In this document: positions 1 to 6,913 of the stretch, piece after piece
How the letters are laid out: the number at the start of each line of letters is the position of its first letter
Position numbering within the stretch: the first letter of the stretch is position 1
NCBI GenBank assembly: GCA_028688275.1
Contig: JAQTYN010000012.1
Span: 1-63,752 of the forward strand
DNA: 63,752 nucleotides
Origin: Gallionella sp.
GTDB taxonomy: Bacteria; Pseudomonadota; Gammaproteobacteria; Burkholderiales; Gallionellaceae
Direction: 5' to 3'
The notes under the pieces: generated by a model
The model's input: the letters and a program-made list of their open reading frames with translations, nothing else
What the model was told of the DNA's origin: nothing
Databases searched by the model: none
Program-made: the position numbers and the translations under genes

Positions 1-229
1 TCGGTACGACGCTCCTTGCTCTCCCACGGGCTTGATGTCCCAGAGGGGTATCGAACTGCCGTACCGAACCAGATAAGATTAACTAACAAAAAACTAACCT
101 TGTCTAGCAAACTAAGCATACAAGGGGACAAAACCGTCATGCGCGACGTTTCTCATTTCACCTTTCACTTTTCACCGCTTTTAAGGGTAAAAGGGTAAAA
201 GTCCAAACCATAAGCTCCCTACGCTACCG
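1..229. other. Intergenic left edge with repeat fragments
   Basis: I see no convincing gene here. Positions 1-8 (TCGGTACG) are the inverted complement of 60-67, so this may be a foldback element cut by the window edge. Positions 155-200 carry CACCTTTCACTTTTCACC, the same purine/pyrimidine-biased repeat that ends xseA near 31.5 kb. A 60-codon reading frame across 16-198 has no ribosome binding site and no recognisable protein. Confidence 0.4.
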
Positions 230-3200
230 CTACGGGAGCGTCCTGGCGAGACGGAAACCCGCAAAGTAGAGCCGCTCCGACGCGTCATACTCGTAGCGAT
301 ACGCCGCGCGCACATCCTGAGGAATGTTGAGCCACGAGCCGCCGCGCAACATACGCCATGCACTCCCAATATCCCAAGCACGACCGTCATTGGGTGCGCC
401 ATCGTAGTCACTGTGCTTGGTATCTTGCACCCATTCGTAAACATTGCCGCTCATGTCGTATAACCCCCATGCATTGGCTTGTTTGCCGCCCACAGGGTGG
501 GTTTTGCCGTCGCTGTTGCTGTCATACCATGCTACGGGATTGACATTATTGCCGCCACAGTACTTGGTGTCTTGACCCGCACGACAAGCGTATTCCCATT
601 CCGACTCGCTCGGCAAACGATAGGCCTTGCCTGTCTGGGCGTTGAGCTTTTGAATAAAAAGCTGAATATCATCCCAAGTGGCATGTTCTACGGGGCAGTT
701 GTCACCGCAGTCTTTGAAGTCACTAGGGTTCGTACCCAGCACCGCTTTCCATTGCCCTTGCGTCACTTCGGTTTTGCCTAACTGAAAAGCACTGATTTGG
801 ACTTTGTGCGCGGGCTTTTCGTTATCACGACAATCTGAATCCCGCCCGTCCTGACAGCCCATCACAAAACTCCCTGCGGGGATATTCACCATGTCCAGCT
901 TAAACGACACCGTGGCGGGAAGGGCGTTTTGAACGGCGGTTTGAATCGGCGCGATGACTGCATCGACCGTTGCAACAGCGGATACGGTATTGCCTATAGG
1001 CGCGACTGGATTGGTTGATACCACCGCGCTCACTTTATTGGGAGCAATGGGCGGTGTTTTCTGCGCCACGGGCGGCACGGCTGAAGCGGTTAGTTTCTCA
1101 AGCGGTGGCAGCGTTTCGGGTAGTGGCTCTATCTTAGCCTCAGCAAACCACGCGAAATACCCAGCCACGCCCAGCAGCAACAGTTCCGCCGCCAACACCA
1201 CCATGCCCCGCACAGGTTTCCCCCTCGCACCACGGGTACTCACCGCCAACCTATTCGCCATAAACGATTGAAAAACAAAATCTTGCGACAAGGTTTCGCT
1301 ATGTTTCCACCACGCAGGCAGCAGGTGTTTGAGCAAGCTGGACGGGCTTTGTTGGGCAATGGCGAGGGTAAGGTCTTGTGCTTGGGCGGCTTGCCCTTGC
1401 AGCATGGATTTCAGCAACTCCGCCAGTTGGGCGCGTATCACTTGCTCGGCTTGCGGCGAGTCTGCTTGCAGCTTGTTGAGCAATGCCAAGCGCAACCAGT
1501 CAGGCATATAGCCATGCCGCAACCACGGTAAACGGGCGAGTGCTAACAACAGAGCTTCGTCGATTTTCCCCTCACCCGTTCGCCCTGATCCTTCGATTGG
1601 CTCAGGACTAAAGGCAAATGTCGAAGGGCTGTTTGCAGGGGAAGTTTGTCCTTCGACAGGCTCAGGACGAACGGGGTTTGTGGGTGTGGGGTCTGTGGGT
1701 GCGAATTTATTCGCACGATTTTCAGCCGTGGTGGGAGATTTCCAAAAAAGTGCGAATGAATTCGCACCCACAGGCAGCGGTTCAACGGCACGCGCTTGTC
1801 CCAAATACAAGGTCAATTGCCAATGCAATTCAGGATACACGGCGCAGGCGGCGAGCCAATTGAATCCATCTGGTTGCAAATAAACCTGCAGTTGCGACAA
1901 GAGTTCGGCAACAGTTTCATCATCAGGCGCATGGCGTTCGATAAAGCGCAGCGGGCGTTGTTGCAACAGCGCGGGGTAGTGGTCGGCTTGGTCGCGTTCG
2001 ACTTGGGCGTGTGCTTGGTCGGATGAGACGTAGTTGACCAAGGTCGCCAAGCCTTGTTGCCCTGTCGCCAACACCACAAAGCCCGCTTGGTGCAGTTGTT
2101 GTTTGTAATAGTCCCAATGCGATGGCGATTCGGGCGTGAAGAGGAAACTTTGTTGCCATTCGTGGAATTTGGCTAACCACGGGTAAGGTTTGCCGTGGAT
2201 AGGATCGACAAAATGGCGGCTGTCGCTGAAGATAATCAGGCGGTGGTTGGGGTAGCGCGCTTGCAGGGCATCGAGGCGGCACGGGACGGTGGGCGTGCGT
2301 TCGGCGTAGCAGCGGCGCGGGTCGCGGTCGAAATAGTATTTTTCGATAAACAGCCCAAAGTCTTGCAATTCTTGCAACAGCGATTGCACAAACGCGCTGA
2401 GTTGGTCGTTAAAACTGGCGCGGTCGATCAACACCAAGTATTCGGGCAAGGCTTTGATGGCTTGGTACGCAGGCGTGAATTGCCCACCCGCCGCGATGGT
2501 GCGCTTGACCGTGGCGGCGACATCCAGCAAGTGCGCGTCAAGGTCGCGGTGTTTGTGCAATTGCTGCGCGGTGCGGGCAAATGCCACGGATGAAAAAGGC
2601 TTAAGCGGAATTTCCTTGAAAAACTTATCCAGTTCAGGCGGTTTGCCTACGCGATGACGGGATAAAAAACGACGCGCATTGAGATAGGGCACGACGTACC
2701 ACAACAGCGTGGCAATCAATAACGCGAGGACAAACCAGAAGGCGAGTTGAGCGGGGGGCGTTTTGGGAGCTTCGGGTTCTGTGGGGGTTTTACTAGATTC
2801 AACTTGAGACGCGGGTGTGGGCACGGGCGCGACTTTTACACCTGAAATGGTGATGGTTTCGGTGGTGGTCGTGGCATTTTGGGGGGCGACTTGTGGCGCG
2901 GGCACGGTCCAAATCGGGTGCAACAATAGCCCACCCATCAACAACGCGGGCAGGATCAAAATCAGGAAAAACAGCCCCATCACAAAATGGGTGTTTTTCT
3001 CTTGGTGCTGGAGTTTGCCCAGTATTTTGTCGATGGGTTTAACAGGCGAGACAGGCGGTGCGACAGATGTAAACCGCTCATCAAACAACCGATAAAACTC
3101 CGCCTGCTCTTGCGGCGAGCTACACAATATCGGCGCAATCACATTGCGCAACGCGCTGAAATCGCCATCCAGCAACCCCCGCCCCACCAACGACAACAAC

Positions 3201-3322
3201 AGTGTATAAACCGCGCAATAGCTATCCACGCCAATGTTAAACCCCCGCCCATGCAACTCGGCAATGAGGGTTTGTAGTTGGTCGTACAAGTGGTCAACTT
3301 GGTCGGGGGTGGGTGGAAGCAT
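230..3322 (-). CDS. Large membrane protein with C-terminal FGE-like (formylglycine-generating enzyme/SUMF1) domain
   Basis: This 1030-residue protein is the last gene of the minus-strand operon. The ATG at 3322 is preferred over an upstream TTG at 3412, because the extra 30 codons are translated foldback repeat. Hydrophobic segments at about residues 114-138, 194-215 and 735-757 suggest membrane anchoring. The middle holds a Rossmann-like stretch (RLIIFSDSRHF) that could be a degenerate vWA-type domain. Residues 809-1030 are an FGE/C-type-lectin-like fold (IPAGSFVMGC, SEWEYACRAG, MSGNVYEW, LRGGSW, GFRLAR). The paired catalytic cysteines of true FGE are absent after RGGSW, so a binding rather than enzymatic role is inferred. 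Residues about 516-583 are encoded by dispersed repeats. The MoxR partner upstream points to a conflict or stress system. Confidence 0.8.
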   Translation of the reverse strand: MLPPTPDQVDHLYDQLQTLIAELHGRGFNIGVDSYCAVYTLLLSLVGRGLLDGDFSALRNVIAPILCSSPQEQAEFYRLFDERFTSVAPPVSPVKPIDKILGKLQHQEKNTHFVMGLFFLILILPALLMGGLLLHPIWTVPAPQVAPQNATTTTETITISGVKVAPVPTPASQVESSKTPTEPEAPKTPPAQLAFWFVLALLIATLLWYVVPYLNARRFLSRHRVGKPPELDKFFKEIPLKPFSSVAFARTAQQLHKHRDLDAHLLDVAATVKRTIAAGGQFTPAYQAIKALPEYLVLIDRASFNDQLSAFVQSLLQELQDFGLFIEKYYFDRDPRRCYAERTPTVPCRLDALQARYPNHRLIIFSDSRHFVDPIHGKPYPWLAKFHEWQQSFLFTPESPSHWDYYKQQLHQAGFVVLATGQQGLATLVNYVSSDQAHAQVERDQADHYPALLQQRPLRFIERHAPDDETVAELLSQLQVYLQPDGFNWLAACAVYPELHWQLTLYLGQARAVEPLPVGANSFALFWKSPTTAENRANKFAPTDPTPTNPVRPEPVEGQTSPANSPSTFAFSPEPIEGSGRTGEGKIDEALLLALARLPWLRHGYMPDWLRLALLNKLQADSPQAEQVIRAQLAELLKSMLQGQAAQAQDLTLAIAQQSPSSLLKHLLPAWWKHSETLSQDFVFQSFMANRLAVSTRGARGKPVRGMVVLAAELLLLGVAGYFAWFAEAKIEPLPETLPPLEKLTASAVPPVAQKTPPIAPNKVSAVVSTNPVAPIGNTVSAVATVDAVIAPIQTAVQNALPATVSFKLDMVNIPAGSFVMGCQDGRDSDCRDNEKPAHKVQISAFQLGKTEVTQGQWKAVLGTNPSDFKDCGDNCPVEHATWDDIQLFIQKLNAQTGKAYRLPSESEWEYACRAGQDTKYCGGNNVNPVAWYDSNSDGKTHPVGGKQANAWGLYDMSGNVYEWVQDTKHSDYDGAPNDGRAWDIGSAWRMLRGGSWLNIPQDVRAAYRYEYDASERLYFAGFRLARTLP
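1573..1771. repeat. In-frame dispersed repeats inside the FGE-like gene
   Basis: Two repeat families sit next to each other within the coding region. Positions 1573-1681 carry the GTTCGCCCTGA/TCAGGACGAAC inverted pair, read as PEPVEG and PEPIEG. Positions 1695-1771 carry GTGGGTGCGAATTTATTCGC and its inverted partner GCGAATGAATTCGCACCCAC. The frame stays open through both. The same families occur between genes elsewhere in this window. Confidence 0.85.
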
Positions 3323-3343
3323 TTTTAGTCGTGAGTGGTAGTC

Positions 3344-3402
3344 GTAGCCCGTATGTAATACGGGGTTTGCCGTGCATGATTCCCGTATTGCATACGGGCT
3401 AC
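3344..3402. repeat. Perfectly paired foldback element at the end of moxR
   Basis: GTAGCCCGTATGTAATACGG at 3344 pairs with CCGTATTGCATACGGGCTAC ending at 3402, with about 17 bases between the arms. The outer CTAC supplies the TAG stop codon of the moxR gene on the minus strand. The element separates moxR from the next gene, so it could act as a processing or attenuation hairpin in the operon mRNA. Confidence 0.85.
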
Positions 3403-4361
3403 AGTCGGTCAATCATACTTAACACCGTTTTGCGGTCTTCTTCGTTTTTAATCAATACCGACAAGGTGTGGGTAATGGCAGCTTTTCTATCCGCCAAGGG
3501 ATTGTCCTGATTGGGATAAATACTTTGCAAGGCGATGATCCAATTCAATAATTCAGCGGTGGCAGGCGGTTTTTGCAAGTTGCTGTCGCGCAGCTTTTTA
3601 AACACGCTCAACGCGTCTGCCATAAATGGGGAATTGGCAACGGTTTCGCCAAGGTGGGCGGCGATGATTCGCGTCAAGCCTTTATCATCGGGGAACGACA
3701 GGTGGTAATACACGCAGCGGCGCAAAAAGGCGGCGGGCAGGTGTTTTTCGGAATTGCTGGTGAGCACCAACACGGGGCGCAAATCAGCTTGCACTTTGGC
3801 ATTGCTCAATTCAGGAATGCGGAAATACATGCCTTCGACTTCGTTCAAAATATCGTTGGGGAAATCGCGCTGGGCTTTGTCGATTTCGTCGATTAACACC
3901 ACGGAGCGCGTGGCTTGATGATGTTTGACGAAATCTTCATTGACCAGATCTTTTATTTTATCAAAAGGATTCGCCCGCAAAATCGCCAAACCCAAAGCGT
4001 TGTAGGTCAAATAATCGCGGCTATTGAGCGAACCTTTTTGCGTTTGCGCGGCTTGAAAATGGCGTAAGTGGTCGTAAAAATAAAACAAATCCTTGGCGGT
4101 GCTGTTGGATTTGGTCTCAAATTTCAAAGGTTCAGGCAAGCCCAGATGATGCGCCAAGTGATACGCCAATTGCGTCTTCCCCGTCCCCGCCTCGCCCGTC
4201 ACCAATAGCGGCTGCCCCAATAACAACGCCACATTGATCGCATCCACCAAGCCTTTATCAGGAAAATAGGGCGTGCGATTGAGCGATTTTTGATGTGGCG
4301 ACGGAGGCAATTCCACAGGGGAAGTCAGTGGATTAGCAGGGGAATAGTAGGGGTAGCTCAT
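3399..4361 (-). CDS. MoxR-family AAA+ ATPase
   Basis: This 320-residue AAA+ ATPase is of the MoxR/RavA class, chaperone-like ATPases that usually work with a vWA-domain partner. Walker A GEAGTGKT is at residues 56-63, Walker B VVLIDEID at 154-161, a sensor-1 region LVLTSNSEK near 200, and an arginine-finger RRC follows. It sits between the iSTAND-like gene and the FGE-like membrane protein, all on one strand. Start ATG 4361 has AAGGA upstream. The start region is tandemly duplicated (28 bp), which separates it from the upstream stop codon, and its own stop codon lies in a foldback repeat. The family call is firm. The role in a defence-like module is inferred. Confidence 0.92.
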   Translation of the reverse strand: MSYPYYSPANPLTSPVELPPSPHQKSLNRTPYFPDKGLVDAINVALLLGQPLLVTGEAGTGKTQLAYHLAHHLGLPEPLKFETKSNSTAKDLFYFYDHLRHFQAAQTQKGSLNSRDYLTYNALGLAILRANPFDKIKDLVNEDFVKHHQATRSVVLIDEIDKAQRDFPNDILNEVEGMYFRIPELSNAKVQADLRPVLVLTSNSEKHLPAAFLRRCVYYHLSFPDDKGLTRIIAAHLGETVANSPFMADALSVFKKLRDSNLQKPPATAELLNWIIALQSIYPNQDNPLADRKAAITHTLSVLIKNEEDRKTVLSMIDRL

Positions 4362-4405
4362 GTTAAGTTCCTTGATTGGGGTAGCTCATGTTAAGTTCCT
4401 TGATT
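4350..4405. repeat. 28-bp tandem duplication over the moxR start
   Basis: GGGGTAGCTCATGTTAAGTT and the eight following bases occur twice, head to tail (4350-4377 and 4378-4405). On the minus strand each copy carries AAGGAACTTAAC followed by ATG. The upstream copy overlaps the stop of the iSTAND-like gene as ATGA and opens an 8-codon minigene ending in TAA one base before the true moxR ATG. Confidence 0.9.
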
Positions 4406-5366
4406 GGGGATTGCTCAAATGCTTGTAGATGAAATAGCTCATTTTGGAGAGCGTCATTTCTGCTTGCTGCGCATAGCATTTTTCGATTTCATTTTTTAAT
4501 CCTTGGTGTATGCCGATGCCAAATTTCTCTAGTATTTGAAAATCTGAAGCCCATTCATCAATATCTTCCTGCGAAATCCCTCCGACTTCAGGCAACACCA
4601 CCCCATGCAATCCCAAATGCTCAAAGTTTAAATTTGCGAGTGTTTCTTTGATGGTCACATTAGGGTCTTTTTTGCCACGAACACGATCAAGCCAAGTCAT
4701 CTTGTAAGGTTCAAGGTGGATAAACAAACAAATCAGAATGGGATAGTCCTGTTGAGGGGCGGCTTGCCACTGTTGCCAGAATGCCAGAAAACCATGAATT
4801 AAATTTTCAGCTCCATAACGCACATAATCACTCGTGGATAAAGCGGTATCTATCACAACGGGAGCTTTCAAGTTTTGGATGCTCTCGCTAACAGGCTTTT
4901 CACCCTTGGGTTCAAATTTTTCCTTCAATTCCGCTTTGATACCGTCGTGCAAGTGAGTCGCATTTTGAGGATTTTTATTCCCTATAGGCTTATGCACTGC
5001 ATCTTTATAAAAAATGCCATATGGATGGTCATCACTAATAGCGGGTTGAATCGTGCTGACAAAGATGTCTTTGCCGCAATTTTCCTTCTCTCCATATACG
5101 ATGCAAACCAAGGGCACTTTGAAATCATGATGATTTTGGATGGCATGCCGTAGCAATCTACGATGCTCTTTGCGATCTAGGAAATAGGTCAGCTCTCCCG
5201 ATATTGGCTGGGAATATGGCTTGTCTGAGGAGGGGCTGCCCGTGTAGTAATTATTTTGCGTCCCGATTTGATTGGCATCCCTGCCCGCCTGAGTAATATC
5301 ACCCTTCGCTTCATTCGAGGTGAAATTGCCGCCTACTGTGCCGATATTGGTTTCTTTTTCGCTCAC
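4386..5366 (-). CDS. iSTAND-like protein with N-terminal GGN/QAGRD repeat
   Basis: This is a 326-residue protein starting with GTG. The start overlaps the upstream stop as GTGA, and the strong coupling justifies it. Residues 8-30 (VGGNFTSNEAKGDITQAGRD) closely match the start of the upstream gene's product and look like a short beta-repeat tag. After a linker, residues about 60-320 resemble inactive-STAND (iSTAND) domains: an EHRRLLRHAI helix, a VCIVYGEKENCGKDIFVSTI segment where a P-loop would be but without a proper GxxGxGKS/T, then an alpha/beta core. Such proteins act as signal-receiving scaffolds in NTP-dependent conflict systems. The domain call rests on pattern memory and not on a search. 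Confidence 0.55.
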   Translation of the reverse strand: MSEKETNIGTVGGNFTSNEAKGDITQAGRDANQIGTQNNYYTGSPSSDKPYSQPISGELTYFLDRKEHRRLLRHAIQNHHDFKVPLVCIVYGEKENCGKDIFVSTIQPAISDDHPYGIFYKDAVHKPIGNKNPQNATHLHDGIKAELKEKFEPKGEKPVSESIQNLKAPVVIDTALSTSDYVRYGAENLIHGFLAFWQQWQAAPQQDYPILICLFIHLEPYKMTWLDRVRGKKDPNVTIKETLANLNFEHLGLHGVVLPEVGGISQEDIDEWASDFQILEKFGIGIHQGLKNEIEKCYAQQAEMTLSKMSYFIYKHLSNPQSRNLT

Positions 5367-5836
5367 AAAATCACTCCAAACAAAGCGGCAAGGGGGGTGA
5401 TGACGGGGGCGAGTTTGCGACTAATGTCAGCAGCTTTTTCGCCAAAATCTTTGGCTTGGTCGAGTAGTTTGCTGGTGGTGCTTAGGCAATCGCTGACGCT
5501 GCTGGTGTGTTGCGGGGTGGCGGCTTGGGCGGAGGGAAGGGCAGCGGCTTGTTCTGACAACGACTTTAATGCTTTGATTTGTTTTAATAATTCCACAGAC
5601 AAGTCATCTTTGGCATCATCATTTTGCGTATCGCTGGTGGCGACTTCACTTTGTACCGTGCGCAACTGAAGGCGCAAATTGTCCAATGCTGCGAGAAATT
5701 GCGCTTTGTCCGCGTCCTGTTGAAAGCCGAGAAAGGCGTTGCCTTGCACCACATCCCGTCCCGCTTGGTTAAGATTGCCGCCCGCTTCGTTGATGGTCAC
5801 ATTGCCGCCGACCTTGCCGATTGTGTATTTTCCCAT
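5363..5836 (-). CDS. Small GGN/QAGRD-repeat protein, first gene of the MoxR operon
   Basis: The product has 157 residues. ATG 5836 is chosen because CAGGGGAG lies just upstream, and a longer frame to 5893 has no such site. Residues 6-27 (GKVGGNVTINEAGGNLNQAG) share the tag of the next gene. The middle is helical and coiled-coil-like (LAALDNLRLQLRTVQSEV, VELLKQIKALKSL), and the C-terminus (LAPVITPLAALFGVIL) is hydrophobic, possibly membrane-inserting. The stop overlaps the GTG of the following gene. I do not recognise a named family. The tag shared by two adjacent proteins suggests they assemble with each other. Confidence 0.75.
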   Translation of the reverse strand: MGKYTIGKVGGNVTINEAGGNLNQAGRDVVQGNAFLGFQQDADKAQFLAALDNLRLQLRTVQSEVATSDTQNDDAKDDLSVELLKQIKALKSLSEQAAALPSAQAATPQHTSSVSDCLSTTSKLLDQAKDFGEKAADISRKLAPVITPLAALFGVIL

Positions 5837-6042
5837 GCTGTTCTCCCCTGTGCGCTGGGCATGGATTTTGGCGGATTCTGGCAAGGGGCGCAATCCTTAT
5901 TGTGCTGAGGGTTTGCAGCTCCGAGCACATGAAAATTCGCTGTCGCTTTTTGCCTGTTTCCTATGCAAAATTGCACATTCAACCCGCTGTTTATCTGGGA
6001 TAATCTCGCCCCTTCCTTTTTCTGTCATCAACTGGAGTATTT

Positions 6043-6660
6043 ATGTCTGGGAATTTGTTTATTATCAGCGCGCCTTCTGGGGCGGGGAAAACCAGTTTGG
6101 TACACGCTTTATTGGACATCAACCCGCATATTGATTTGTCGGTTTCTTACACTACACGTGCGCCACGGGCGGGGGAGCACGATGGGCGGGATTACCATTT
6201 CGTCACTCGTGAGACATTTATCGAGATGTTGAATCACGGTGATTTTTTGGAAAGTGCTGAGGTGTATGGCAATTTTTACGGCACATCACAAGCGTGGATT
6301 TCCAATGAGCGTGCCCGTGGACGGGATATTTTGCTGGAAATTGACTGGCAAGGTGCTGCGCAAATACGCGGTTTATTCCCCGAAGCGATCAGTATTTTCA
6401 TTCTGCCGCCGTCCATAGAGGCATTGGAACAACGTTTGGTTGGACGTGGCAAAGATGATGCGGACATTATTGCGCGCCGTATGGCAGCCGCGCGTGAAGA
6501 TGTGGCACATGTAGCGGAATTCGATTATGTTATTATTAACGACAGTCTGAATGACGCGCTACGCGAATTGAACGCTGTGGTACTCTCTGCCAGAGTGCAA
6601 AGTGCAGTGCAATTGGCACGTCATCAAATTTTAATCAATCAGTTACAACAATCGGAATAA
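6043..6660 (+). CDS. gmk: Guanylate kinase
   Basis: This 205-residue enzyme phosphorylates GMP (and dGMP) with ATP to give GDP. It has the P-loop [11 protein letters not shown] at residues 8-18, the GMP-binding [20 protein letters not shown] at 35-54, then [10 protein letters not shown] and the LLEIDWQGA segment. Length matches the family (about 205). ATG 6043 follows CTGGAG. It is followed four bases later by rpoZ and then spoT, the classic proteobacterial gmk-rpoZ-spoT operon that joins GTP supply, RNA polymerase and ppGpp metabolism. Confidence 0.97.
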   Translation: MSGNLFIISAPSGAGKTSLVHALLDINPHIDLSVSYTTRAPRAGEHDGRDYHFVTRETFIEMLNHGDFLESAEVYGNFYGTSQAWISNERARGRDILLEIDWQGAAQIRGLFPEAISIFILPPSIEALEQRLVGRGKDDADIIARRMAAAREDVAHVAEFDYVIINDSLNDALRELNAVVLSARVQSAVQLARHQILINQLQQSE

Positions 6661-6664
6661 CATC

Positions 6665-6874
6665 ATGGCTCGTATCACCGTTGAAGAATGCTTACCTTTC
6701 ATCCCTAATCGTTTTGAATTAACCCTGACTGCTGCGTATCGTGCTCGCCAATTGGCGAATGGCGCGACGCATCTGACTGACGAAGTCAGCAAAGATAAAC
6801 CTACTGTTGTTGCTTTGCGCGAAATTAGCGAAGGCAAAGTCGGTAAAGAAATCCTGAATCGCGGTCACGCATAA
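6665..6874 (+). CDS. rpoZ: RNA polymerase omega subunit
   Basis: This 69-residue protein begins [10 protein letters not shown] and contains [20 protein letters not shown], the conserved omega core that wraps the C-terminus of beta-prime and helps assemble RNA polymerase. It is shorter than the E. coli protein (91) because the variable tail is missing, as in many proteobacteria. It lies between gmk and spoT and is probably cotranscribed with both. Confidence 0.96.
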   Translation: MARITVEECLPFIPNRFELTLTAAYRARQLANGATHLTDEVSKDKPTVVALREISEGKVGKEILNRGHA

Positions 6875-6913
6875 AGCAAAACCGTCTGACACCTTGCACG
6901 ATAAACACTGAAT

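Noticed and set aside
1-67. Possible tRNA or other structured RNA at the left edge
   Set aside because: Only a short inverted repeat is visible; there is no cloverleaf, anticodon arm or CCA end.
2195-2593. 132-codon plus-strand reading frame inside the FGE-like gene
   Set aside because: It lies antisense to a coding region with clear homology and has no ribosome site or recognisable domain.
3323-3412. N-terminal extension of the FGE-like protein from TTG 3412
   Set aside because: The 30 extra residues are a translated foldback repeat and the start lacks a ribosome binding site; ATG 3322 fits better.
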